From NCBI GenBank assembly GCA_018377235.1, contig JAGZZT010000013.1:108615-172614 (forward strand): 64,000 bases of DNA, read 5' to 3'. The notes under the pieces are model-generated. The model was not told the DNA's origin. It ran no database searches and worked only from the letters and a program-made list of their open reading frames with translations. This document shows, piece by piece, positions 27,200 to 34,915 of the stretch. The number at the start of each line of letters is the position of its first letter. Positions within the stretch are counted from its first letter, which is position 1. The position numbers and the translations under genes were made by a program. The DNA comes from Clostridium sp. GTDB lineage: Bacteria; Bacillota; Clostridia; Lachnospirales; Lachnospiraceae.

Positions 27200-28219
27200 T
27201 CAATTAAATCCATAGAACTTCTGCGAAATTTTGTAGCAGGCAATGGATACCTTTCTGCCGCTCTTTCCCGGCAAGTTGACTCCCTGCCCCAGAAATCCCC
27301 AGCGCAAGCGGATGTAGAGAGGAAGATTCTGCTTCTTCAGGTATTGCCACAATTCCTTTTTCTTAGCCAGATTTTCCTCTGTCTCTGAGCGGATAGCCAG
27401 AATAGAAGAAACCGTCATCATAATTTCCAGATAGCGGATCATATAGCGGCGCAGCTTCCGATTGGAAATCTTCATTACGTCATAATATCCCAGCATCAGC
27501 TTTGTTACTCGAATCTGCTGGTCGATGCGGCCGATCATGACAGTCTCATTGACAGACTGATCGTCCCTTCCAATAAAATAGCGGTAAAAATTTACATCCA
27601 GATAGTACATGGATTTTACATGGGGAAGGGGCTGATACACGAAAATATTGTCCACATAAAAAGTATGCTTAGGCAGTTCCAGACCGCAGTCCCGCAGCAG
27701 CTCAGTCCGGTAAACCACAGAATGCATCAGGATATACTGTCCCAGCATAAACATGCGCACGCTGCTCCAGTCAATCAGCTCGTCCTTTGGAATGGCTGTC
27801 CTGTAGTTCATCACCGCCTTGCGCTTAACGCCCTGCTTCTCGTAGACAAAATTTGTCAGAAGCATGTCCAGTCTCTGATTTTCATGGGCAAATCGGCGCA
27901 GCGTGTTAAGTACCTCCCGGTAGGCTTCTGCATTTACCCAATCGTCACTGTCCACTACTTTGAAAAAAATACCCTGAGCGTTTCTAAGTCCCGTATTGAC
28001 AGCCTCCCCGTGTCCTCCGTTTTCCTGGTGGATAGCGCGGCAGATACCAGGATAATTTTTCTCATACTGGTCTGCAATCTCTGCTGTATTGTCTTTTTGC
28101 GAACCGTCATCCACAATCAAAATTTCCACTTCCTCCCCGCCAGGAAGCAGGGATTCTATGCACCGTTCCATATAGGCGGCGGAATTGTAGCACGGTATGG
28201 CAATCGTCAGAAGTTTCAA
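27200..28219 (-). CDS. Family 2 glycosyltransferase
   Basis: A 339-residue cytoplasmic GT-A enzyme. It begins LLTIAIPCYNSAAYMERCI, has EILIVDDGSQKD for nucleotide-sugar binding, ENGGHGEAVNTGL, and FKVVDSDDW as the DxD-type metal site. The C-terminal part is alpha-helical and basic, without membrane spans, so it probably works at the membrane surface on a wall or exopolysaccharide precursor. It follows the HD gene by 15 bases. Donor and acceptor are unknown. Confidence 0.9.
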   Translation of the reverse strand: MKLLTIAIPCYNSAAYMERCIESLLPGGEEVEILIVDDGSQKDNTAEIADQYEKNYPGICRAIHQENGGHGEAVNTGLRNAQGIFFKVVDSDDWVNAEAYREVLNTLRRFAHENQRLDMLLTNFVYEKQGVKRKAVMNYRTAIPKDELIDWSSVRMFMLGQYILMHSVVYRTELLRDCGLELPKHTFYVDNIFVYQPLPHVKSMYYLDVNFYRYFIGRDDQSVNETVMIGRIDQQIRVTKLMLGYYDVMKISNRKLRRYMIRYLEIMMTVSSILAIRSETEENLAKKKELWQYLKKQNLPLYIRLRWGFLGQGVNLPGKSGRKVSIACYKISQKFYGFN

Positions 28220-28234
28220 GAGTACGTCCTCCTT

Positions 28235-28825
28235 TTATACGTTGTATGCTTCCATCTGTCTGCCCACTTCGTCTTCGCAGGCTCTCATAGCCAGAATTGT
28301 CTTCTCAAGCAGCGTGTCCAGCTCCCAGCCCAGCTGTTCAGCTCCAGCTCTGATAACATCTCTGGAACATCCTGCTGCAAATTTCTTATCCTTAAATTTC
28401 TTTTTCAGGCTGGAAACCTCCATATCCTTGGCGCTTTTTGATGGCCGCATCTTAGCGGCGGCCCAAATAAGCCCCGTCAGTTCATCTGCTGCATAAAGCA
28501 CCTTTTCCATCTCATGCTCCGGCTTTACCTCCACCCTATGACCATATCCATGGGACACTACACCGTGGATCAGCTCCTGAGAGGCTCCGGCCTCCCGCAA
28601 AAGCTCCGGCGCTTTAAGGCAGTGTTCCTCCGGGTACAATTCAAAATCAATGTCGTGAAGAAGCCCCACAAGTCCCCAAAACTCCTGTTCTTCACCATAT
28701 CCCAGTTCTTTTGCATACCAGCGCATCACACCCTCTACTGTCAGCCCATGAAGAATATGAAAAGGTTCTTTATTATATTTTTTTAAAAGTTCAGCCGCCT
28801 CGGCTCTGCTGATTCCCGCATCCAT
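28235..28825 (-). CDS. HD-domain metal-dependent hydrolase
   Basis: A 196-residue protein with the HD fold: His in EPFHILHGLTVEGV, the HD pair in GLLHDIDFELYPEEHC, a further His in GVVSHGYG, and an Asp in YAADELTGL. Such small HD proteins act as phosphohydrolases on nucleotides or other phosphate esters; none can be chosen from sequence. It is 15 bases upstream of the GT2 gene, same strand, with a clear ribosome binding site (AAGGA). Confidence 0.88.
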   Translation of the reverse strand: MDAGISRAEAAELLKKYNKEPFHILHGLTVEGVMRWYAKELGYGEEQEFWGLVGLLHDIDFELYPEEHCLKAPELLREAGASQELIHGVVSHGYGHRVEVKPEHEMEKVLYAADELTGLIWAAAKMRPSKSAKDMEVSSLKKKFKDKKFAAGCSRDVIRAGAEQLGWELDTLLEKTILAMRACEDEVGRQMEAYNV

Positions 28826-28904
28826 TCCTTTTTCCTCCTTGCTCTCATCTGCTACCTCTAGTTATATCAAAATATTCTGGTTAAATAAAGCGTTTTACTG
28901 AAAC

Positions 28905-30224
28905 TTAAAAGAAATGAAAGATTTTTGTACTTTCCGGAATCTTCATCCACAGAGACAGGCATTTTTTCAAACAAAGCCAGACTGTATTTTCTTCCACTGA
29001 CTCTGCAGCGCAGACTGGGTAGCTGGAAAGAAGAGTTTCTCCCAGATAGTAATCTGCCTTTCCCACCGGTTCTCCCTTTTCCACAGGTGCAGACAGCTCT
29101 CTGGGATATTCGTAGCGAACGCTGGGCTGTTCCCCCTCTCTCATCAGCACGCGCAGAGAATTTCTGGTATTTTCACGGATTTCCAGAGAAACGGTGTCCT
29201 TTACCCCGTTTTCCACCTTCACCTGCGGAAACGTCTTAGTGCTGTCATAGATTTCTCTGTACTCATATTCCTTTAAGGCATAGCTGGAAAGTCTCTTCAT
29301 ATCCTCCCATTTATATGTCTTGTGCGGAGGCCAGCCGCACCCTAAAAGAGCCGCTATAAAGGTTTTCTCCCCCTCCTTCACAGCCCCTATGTAGCAGTAG
29401 CCGGCCGCTCCTGTAAACCCTGTTTTTCCCGTCAGAGCTTCCGGCATCATAGTTAAAAATGCATTATGGTTCCCGCAGTAGAAGGATCTTGTTCCAGACT
29501 GATCAGAAAAGGAGTGGGATGCTGTTCTCGTCAACTCCAGAAACTCCTCCTTTTTCGGCGATATCTGAATGCAGTACCGCATGATTTCCGCTAAATCTGC
29601 CGCTGTGGTAGAATGGGGGGTCTGATCGGATTCTCTTACCTTATCCAATCCGTTGGGCGTCACAAAGCAGGTATCTGCACAGCCAATATCCCTGGCCTTC
29701 TGGTTCATCAGATCCGCAAATTTCTCTACAGAACCGCCAATATGCTCCGCCACTGCCGCTGCCGAATCATTATGTGACTCCAGCATCAGGGAATACAGCA
29801 GATCCTTCAGGTAATATTTCTCTCCCTCCCTGATTCCCAGCTGCACATCCGGCATAGACGCCGCGTAGGCCGATATCTCCACCAAATCCTCTGGATTTCC
29901 CTCCTCAAGGGCCAGAATGCAGGTCATAATCTTTGTTGTGCTGGCCATAGGCCGTTTCGTCTCCCCATCTTTTTCATACAAAATCCTTCCCGTCTCAGCG
30001 TCCATCAGGACTGCTGACTGAGCGTGAAGGGAAAAAGACGGCTGTTCCCTTTTATTGTCCCCAAGAGGCGCCTGGCTTTTGCAGAACGGCTGTTCCAAAT
30101 TTACAGTCATTTCCTCTGCATTCGCTACTGGGAGGGATACCGCCAAAGCGGCCAGGCCAATCCCCAAAAACGCTCCTTTCATTTCCCGGCCTTTCGCTCC
30201 TTTTCTTCTGCTTCCCTGTTTCAA
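28905..30224 (-). CDS. D-alanyl-D-alanine carboxypeptidase (S11, PBP5 type)
   Basis: A secreted 439-residue penicillin-binding protein that trims D-Ala from peptidoglycan stem peptides. The serine-enzyme motifs are intact: STTKIM (SxxK), SHND (SxN) and KTGFTG (KTG). The N-terminus has a basic part and a signal sequence (GAFLGIGLAALAVSLPVANA). The frame starts at TTG 30224; an ATG at 30182 gives a more usual signal peptide, and neither has an ideal ribosome binding site. The C-terminal PBP5-type domain and amphipathic anchor follow. It is likely the first gene of the dac-HD-GT2 group. Confidence 0.92.
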   Translation of the reverse strand: MKQGSRRKGAKGREMKGAFLGIGLAALAVSLPVANAEEMTVNLEQPFCKSQAPLGDNKREQPSFSLHAQSAVLMDAETGRILYEKDGETKRPMASTTKIMTCILALEEGNPEDLVEISAYAASMPDVQLGIREGEKYYLKDLLYSLMLESHNDSAAAVAEHIGGSVEKFADLMNQKARDIGCADTCFVTPNGLDKVRESDQTPHSTTAADLAEIMRYCIQISPKKEEFLELTRTASHSFSDQSGTRSFYCGNHNAFLTMMPEALTGKTGFTGAAGYCYIGAVKEGEKTFIAALLGCGWPPHKTYKWEDMKRLSSYALKEYEYREIYDSTKTFPQVKVENGVKDTVSLEIRENTRNSLRVLMREGEQPSVRYEYPRELSAPVEKGEPVGKADYYLGETLLSSYPVCAAESVEENTVWLCLKKCLSLWMKIPESTKIFHFF

Positions 30225-30320
30225 TCTTTCACTGCATTCCTTTCCTGCCCGCTTATTAAAACTATATGCGGATAGAAATTGCTGTATTCAGAAACAGACA
30301 TGGTAAATGGCTCTCTGCTC

Positions 30321-30349
30321 TTGCCAGCCTGCCTTCCCTGTGATAAAAT
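30321..30349 (+). promoter_or_regulatory. Promoter directly abutting the RluA-type start codon
   Basis: TTGCCA (30321-30326), a 17-base spacer and TAAAAT (30344-30349). The ATG follows seven bases after the -10 box, so transcription from it would give an mRNA with almost no leader. No ribosome binding site is present. Confidence 0.5.
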
Positions 30350-30356
30350 CAGTTCC

Positions 30357-31307
30357 ATGAAACAGACATTTACCTATCGCATTACAAAACATGAGCAGGG
30401 AAAAACGATTGAACAGTTTCTGCACCTGAAGGGCTTCTCTCGCCGTCTTATTGTCCGCCTCAGGAAAACAGACCATGGGATATGCCTTGGAGAAAACGGT
30501 GAAATCCCTGTGTATACTACAAAGACTTTACTGGACGGCGATCTCCTTACCATCCGGCTTCCGGATGATTCTCCATCTGAACACATTGTGCCTGTGAAGC
30601 AGGACTTTAAAATTCTCTATGAAGATGAGGATCTGATGGTTATCGATAAGCCGGCCGGCATGCCAGTTCACCCCTCCCAGGGAAACTTTTATAACACCCT
30701 GGCCAACGGGATTGCCTGGTACTTCTCCCAGAAAGGGGAGAATTTCACCTTTCGGGCTGTCAACCGGCTGGATCGGGACACCACCGGTCTTCTGATCCTT
30801 GCAAAGCATCTGCTGAGCGCAGCGCTTCTCTCAGAAATGGTATCCAAAAAGCAAATCCATCGTCAGTATCTGGCCGCCGTATCCGGAAAAACAGAGGACG
30901 TCGGTATTGTCCGCGCCCCCATTGCCCGAGCAGACGGATCCACCATTGAACGATGTGTAGATGAGAGCCGCGGAGAGTATGCCTGCACCCACTATCGAAG
31001 ACTGGCCTACTGTCCAGAGAAAGACTGTTCTTTGATTCTCCTTTCCCTTGAAACAGGACGTACCCACCAGATTCGGGTACATATGAAGTACATCGGCCAC
31101 CCTCTCTACGGAGATTTTCTGTATCATCCCGATTACCGCTTCATAGGCAGGCAGTCTCTCCACTCCTTCCGCCTGGCTTTCACCCATCCTCTTACAGGAA
31201 AGGAGATGTTCTTTGAGTCTGACATTCCAGCAGATTTTTCCTTCGCTGTACCGGAAAATTTCTCTATTTCCAGCCTCCTCCTTCTTCAAGGAAACCAGGA
31301 ATTATAA
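30357..31307 (+). CDS. RluA family RNA pseudouridine synthase
   Basis: A 316-residue enzyme that isomerises uridine in rRNA or tRNA. An N-terminal S4-type domain (TIEQFLHLKGFSRRLIVRL) is followed by the catalytic domain with NRLDRDTTGLLILAK, the Asp being the nucleophile, and TGRTHQIRVH. The start at 30357 (MKQTFTYRI) is where homology to the family begins; an upstream frame to 30279 is unlikely. It is preceded by no Shine-Dalgarno sequence, and a promoter ends seven bases before it. The exact RNA target is unknown. Confidence 0.9.
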   Translation: MKQTFTYRITKHEQGKTIEQFLHLKGFSRRLIVRLRKTDHGICLGENGEIPVYTTKTLLDGDLLTIRLPDDSPSEHIVPVKQDFKILYEDEDLMVIDKPAGMPVHPSQGNFYNTLANGIAWYFSQKGENFTFRAVNRLDRDTTGLLILAKHLLSAALLSEMVSKKQIHRQYLAAVSGKTEDVGIVRAPIARADGSTIERCVDESRGEYACTHYRRLAYCPEKDCSLILLSLETGRTHQIRVHMKYIGHPLYGDFLYHPDYRFIGRQSLHSFRLAFTHPLTGKEMFFESDIPADFSFAVPENFSISSLLLLQGNQEL

Positions 31308-31346
31308 ATATGGGATTACAGATACCAGACTGCAGATGTAAAATAC

Positions 31347-31408
31347 AAAAAAGAGGAGAGCTTCCCCGCTTTCTATGACTTGAAGCTTTGGGATGCATCT
31401 CCTTTTTT
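31347..31408. terminator. Terminator between convergent RluA-type and SseB genes
   Basis: AAAAAAGAGGAG and CTCCTTTTTT form an imperfect long stem with a tail of T on one side and A on the other. It could serve both convergent genes. Confidence 0.5.
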
Positions 31409-31428
31409 AATGTATCTGCGTTTTATAA

Positions 31429-32115
31429 TTACGGACGTTTCAGATTTTTTCTTACAAGCTCTGCATACTGCTTTCTGAGCAGATCCTTCTTGCGCTTTAA
31501 CTGGCCGCAAAGCTCACCGCCGATAGACAGGTTAGCGCCAAAGGGGTCTACCACAAATCCAAGCATGTCTGGATTCCAGCCTACTACGGAGCACAAATCG
31601 TCAAAAGTCAAAACTGCTGTCTCTCCCTTGTACTCCTTATCCCAGAGAAGCAGCTGGGCCGGTGAAGTGAATGCCGGGAAATACTTCTGTCCCTTGGCAT
31701 TTGTAAATGTAGTAAAGCGCATCTTTTTGCCTTTTCCAGATCCAACCTTGCGGCTCTCCTCCTCTGTAAGCTCTGCCGTCACTGCTGGAACCAAGAATTT
31801 TCCAGTCATAACAACTTCCTCCATCACAGCGTTCAGATTCTCTCTGGACGGATTTTTTTCCCACTGGGAAAGAGCTTCTATAAGCTTTTCATTTACTTTT
31901 TTCTTCTCCTGCTGCTTATCTGACGCCTTCTTAGAAGCAGTTTTGTCTGCCGTTTTCCTTGAGGCAGTCTTTTTCTCAGCCGTCTTCTTTGTGGTTGTCT
32001 TTTTCTCAGCCGCCTTCTTCTCGGAAGTCTTTTTCGCTGCTGTTTTCTTCTCAGCAGGCTTCTTCTCTGTCTCCGGGGTCTCTGCGCTGCCGTTCGTCTT
32101 ATTTATATCGCTCAA
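31429..32115 (-). CDS. SseB-domain protein with lysine-rich histone-like tail
   Basis: A 228-residue protein in two parts. Residues 1-78 are a low-complexity run of KK/AE/TA units such as EKKTAAKKTSEKK, rich in Lys and Ala and similar to histone H1-like tails. Residues 80-228 are an SseB N-terminal-type domain (LIEALSQWEKNPSRENLNAVMEE, then FLVPAV, and LPAFTSPAQLLLW-like FPAFTSPAQLLLW). The second part is widespread in Lachnospiraceae with unknown function. A tail of this kind may bind nucleic acid or be for solubility. The gene has its own promoter (32176-32204). Confidence 0.8.
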   Translation of the reverse strand: MSDINKTNGSAETPETEKKPAEKKTAAKKTSEKKAAEKKTTTKKTAEKKTASRKTADKTASKKASDKQQEKKKVNEKLIEALSQWEKNPSRENLNAVMEEVVMTGKFLVPAVTAELTEEESRKVGSGKGKKMRFTTFTNAKGQKYFPAFTSPAQLLLWDKEYKGETAVLTFDDLCSVVGWNPDMLGFVVDPFGANLSIGGELCGQLKRKKDLLRKQYAELVRKNLKRP

Positions 32116-32175
32116 AACATTTCCTCCTTAACTGGTAAAGCTGTCTCTCAAGGCTTTTCGTCAGCCATAAATTCT

Positions 32176-32204
32176 AGTTTAATATGTATTATCCCAAAAG
32201 TCAA
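32176..32204 (-). promoter_or_regulatory. Promoter of the SseB-domain gene
   Basis: TTGACT (32199-32204), a 17-base spacer and TAAACT (32176-32181) on the minus strand, about 60 bases before the start codon. Confidence 0.55.
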
Positions 32205-32220
32205 ATATTTTATTGCATTT

Positions 32221-33675
32221 TTAGCGTCTGAGTCCTTTAGGATAGTGGTTTTTCAGAGTCTTGCCAGCCAGCTTGGCCCAGCCGATGGGGTATCCTTCAT
32301 CTTTCCCCTTCACAGTAATTAATACCCAGCCTTTATCAGATGGTCCGGCGCCCTGTATCCTCTCCTCCCCGTCCAGCTGGGAAGCGCTGACTGCCTCTCC
32401 TTTTAGATAGGCGGCCAATCTGGGACTGCCGGGACTCATACGGCAGAAGCGCAGGACATCCTTCTCCTTCAGCCAGAGAGCCAGGGCGTGAGATGGCTCA
32501 AACCTGTTCTTTTTCATGGTTCCCAGATGCAGCCCAGGCCTCAGCACCCTGAGCCCGTCAAACGCTGGAAGCTCCGGCGGCAGCAGATACAGCTGTTCTC
32601 CATTTAGGGTAAGCTCCCTTCCATTTAAAAGATGGAAAAATGCAGATTCCTCTCCCAGATTCTCTATGGTCTCTCTCAGAAAGCTTTCATAGTCCTTGAG
32701 AGCCTTCCTGTCCTTCCAGTAGGACGGGCAGGCTCTTTTTCTGTCATTTTCCCAGCCCTCCTCTTCCCCCTTCTCCAAAACTGCAATAAAATGTCCCTCT
32801 CCCCCTGTCCTGTGAGGCCAAATCCTCACTGTATCTGCCAGTTCTGTCTGTCCATTGATTCCCCACTGGGGCACTCCGTCAGACAAGCCCTCCGGCTTTT
32901 TTACTGTCTTAATACGAAATTCCGGATGGCGGTTCAGAAAGGCTTCCACCGTCTGTTCGTCCTCCTCCGGCGAAAAGGTACAAGTAGAGTAGGCCATGGT
33001 TCCTCCAGGCTTCAGCATTCCAGCTGCGCAGTCTAAAATATGAGCCTGACGCTCTGCACAAAGCTTTACATTATCCTGGCTCCACTCTCCTCTGGCCGCC
33101 TCATCCTTCCGGAACATCCCCTCTCCAGAGCAGGGCGCGTCTGCCACAATTCTGTCAAAATACTCTGGAAAATGCAAAAGGAGACGATCCGGCGTTTCGT
33201 TAAACACAGCACAGTTTCCAATTCCCATCCTCTCTACATTCTGGGACAGAATCTTCGCTCTGGACGGATGGATTTCATTAGCCGCCAGAAAGCCGCATCC
33301 TTTCATCCTTGATGCAATATGGCTGGTTTTTCCTCCTGGAGCCGCACATAGATCCAGAACTCTCTCTCCAGGCTTCGGCTCTAAGAGAGAAACCACTGCC
33401 ATGGCGCTGGGCTCCTGAATATAGTATACGCCTGCCTCGTGATAGGGATGAAGGCCGGGGCGATCCTCCTTCCCGTAATAGTATCCCTCTTCCGTCCACG
33501 GAATCGTGGTCAGAGAGAAGGGTGCTTCTTCCTCAAATGTTTCCCGGCTGGTCTTCAAAAGGTTCAATCTGAGTCCCTGCCTTCTCTCTTTCTCATAGCT
33601 TTCCAGAAAGTCTCTATATTCCGCGCCTAAAAGGCGTTCCATTTTCTCTTTAAATGCCTGGGGCAGATCCATCAT
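32221..33675 (-). CDS. RsmF-like rRNA (cytosine-C5) methyltransferase
   Basis: A 484-residue NOL1/NOP2/Sun-family enzyme. S-adenosylmethionine is bound at VLDLCAAPGGKTSH, and the two catalytic cysteines lie in DAPCSGEGMFRK and YSTCTFSPEEDE. The C-terminal 180 residues match the extra RsmF-type RNA-binding (PUA-like) part, ending KTLKNHYPKGLRR. It should methylate cytosine in 16S rRNA; the exact base is not decided here. Its gene reads towards the SseB gene on the same strand. Confidence 0.92.
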   Translation of the reverse strand: MMDLPQAFKEKMERLLGAEYRDFLESYEKERRQGLRLNLLKTSRETFEEEAPFSLTTIPWTEEGYYYGKEDRPGLHPYHEAGVYYIQEPSAMAVVSLLEPKPGERVLDLCAAPGGKTSHIASRMKGCGFLAANEIHPSRAKILSQNVERMGIGNCAVFNETPDRLLLHFPEYFDRIVADAPCSGEGMFRKDEAARGEWSQDNVKLCAERQAHILDCAAGMLKPGGTMAYSTCTFSPEEDEQTVEAFLNRHPEFRIKTVKKPEGLSDGVPQWGINGQTELADTVRIWPHRTGGEGHFIAVLEKGEEEGWENDRKRACPSYWKDRKALKDYESFLRETIENLGEESAFFHLLNGRELTLNGEQLYLLPPELPAFDGLRVLRPGLHLGTMKKNRFEPSHALALWLKEKDVLRFCRMSPGSPRLAAYLKGEAVSASQLDGEERIQGAGPSDKGWVLITVKGKDEGYPIGWAKLAGKTLKNHYPKGLRR

Positions 33676-33771
33676 TATCCCTCTCTTTTCATTTTACATT
33701 TTATCAAAGTTTATTTTAACATACCTGCAGCATCTTTGGAAATACTAATCCCTGTGAGGAGGGTTTTTTCT

Positions 33772-34386
33772 ATGTTTTTTGATTTTTTCGGCTATTTCGC
33801 TATCCCATTTCTGGCGGCCTCTCTGAGCAGAGATACCGATCTGTTTGCCACTAACTTTTCTTCTATTAGAACCGCCAGTCACAGACAGGGAGAATTCCTT
33901 TTGTGGAGCCTGTCTCTCCTGAGCTACTTGTTTCTATGTATCCTGCCCTTATGCTGCCGCCTTCAGGATCAAAGCTGCCGCTCCCGGTTAAACAATCCAA
34001 TTTGGAAAAGGCGGCCATTTCCTGTCTTTTTCTTCTTTCTTATTCCAGCGCTTCTCCTTCTGACAGCTATCTTTACCCCTTATCTGCCCAAGGAAGAGCC
34101 CTTCTGGTCTCAGGTCCATGTATATACCTGTGTCTGGTCTTCAGTAAGTTTTTTTATCCTGCTGACACTGTCTGTGCTGCCTGTTTATTTCAACGCTTCC
34201 TCGATACAAGAAGGAAGAGCCATGCTGTGTCTGCTCATCTTCAACGCAGCCTTTTGCGCAGCTTCCTACCTGATCACAGGAATTGTCAACAGCGCCATGG
34301 AAATTCTCTATACCTTCGTCTGCTGTATCTGCGCAAACCGCCTCAGATATTATTTTTCCCGCCCGGTTTTAGAAAAACGTATATAA
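33772..34386 (+). CDS. Orphan polytopic membrane protein
   Basis: A 204-residue hydrophobic protein with about five spans. It starts FFDFFGYFAIPFLAASLS and has FLLWSLSLLSYLFLCILPLC and the repeated aromatic/Leu segments of a membrane protein. The ATG at 33772 is about nine bases after GAGGAGGG, a good start; an upstream frame to 33736 lacks this. I recognise no family, and the genes around it (RNA methyltransferase, DUF6465) give no hint. Confidence 0.65.
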   Translation: MFFDFFGYFAIPFLAASLSRDTDLFATNFSSIRTASHRQGEFLLWSLSLLSYLFLCILPLCCRLQDQSCRSRLNNPIWKRRPFPVFFFFLIPALLLLTAIFTPYLPKEEPFWSQVHVYTCVWSSVSFFILLTLSVLPVYFNASSIQEGRAMLCLLIFNAAFCAASYLITGIVNSAMEILYTFVCCICANRLRYYFSRPVLEKRI

Positions 34387-34434
34387 AAACGCGCCGGAAG
34401 CTGTGATACTCCTGACGCGTCTTTTCATCCGTTT

Positions 34435-34776
34435 TTATAACTGAATTTTGTACTCCTCAGAACCTGCGCCGTTTACTGCATAGTAAGCTGCGTTCTCCTC
34501 CGGCTTTACATACACGCTGATTGTCTTAATCTCGCTCTCCTTATGGCCTGCTGCCACGAAGGCTTTCTTAGCTTCCTCCACAAGGCTGTCAGCTGAAATT
34601 TCCTTGCCCAGATACTGAACGAACACCTGAGCCTTCACCTCTTTTTTAGCGGCTGTTTTTTTAGCTGTGCTTCTTCTGGCCGCCGGTTTCTTTGCTTCTG
34701 TCTTCACAGCCTCAGCTGTCTCTGAAACAGTTTCTGCCGCTGTCTTAACCGCGGTTCTCTTTCTTGGTGTTGCCAT
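34435..34776 (-). CDS. DUF6465 family protein with lysine-rich tail
   Basis: A 113-residue protein. Residues 1-50 are Ala/Lys/Thr-rich (PRKRTAVKTAAETVSE and PAARRSTAKKTAAKK), like a histone H1 tail. Residues 52-113 form a small alpha/beta domain beginning VFVQYLGKEIS and ending AVNGAGSEEYKIQL, which resembles DUF6465. The ATG at 34776 follows AGGAGG and is preferred over 34797. It has a perfect promoter at 34851-34879, which suggests strong expression. Function unknown; nucleic-acid binding is a guess from the tail. Confidence 0.78.
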   Translation of the reverse strand: MATPRKRTAVKTAAETVSETAEAVKTEAKKPAARRSTAKKTAAKKEVKAQVFVQYLGKEISADSLVEEAKKAFVAAGHKESEIKTISVYVKPEENAAYYAVNGAGSEEYKIQL

Positions 34777-34850
34777 TGTTTCCTTTCCTCCTAACAAGCT
34801 TTTATATGAATCCCCTTATGAAAAATCCTATGATGTCGTAATTCTTAGGA

Positions 34851-34879
34851 ATTATAAGCCTATTTTCGTGATTTGTCAA
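34851..34879 (-). promoter_or_regulatory. Consensus sigma-A promoter of the DUF6465 gene
   Basis: Perfect TTGACA (34874-34879), a 17-base spacer and perfect TATAAT (34851-34856) on the minus strand, about 75 bases before the start codon. Confidence 0.85.
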
Positions 34880-34915
34880 CCAACGCCAGCAGAGACAGGA
34901 GCTTCCCTTCCTGTT

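Noticed and set aside
31388..32131. A 247-codon plus-strand frame with FF/SAV repeats
   Set aside because: It is the antisense reading of the Lys/Ala repeats of the SseB-domain gene.
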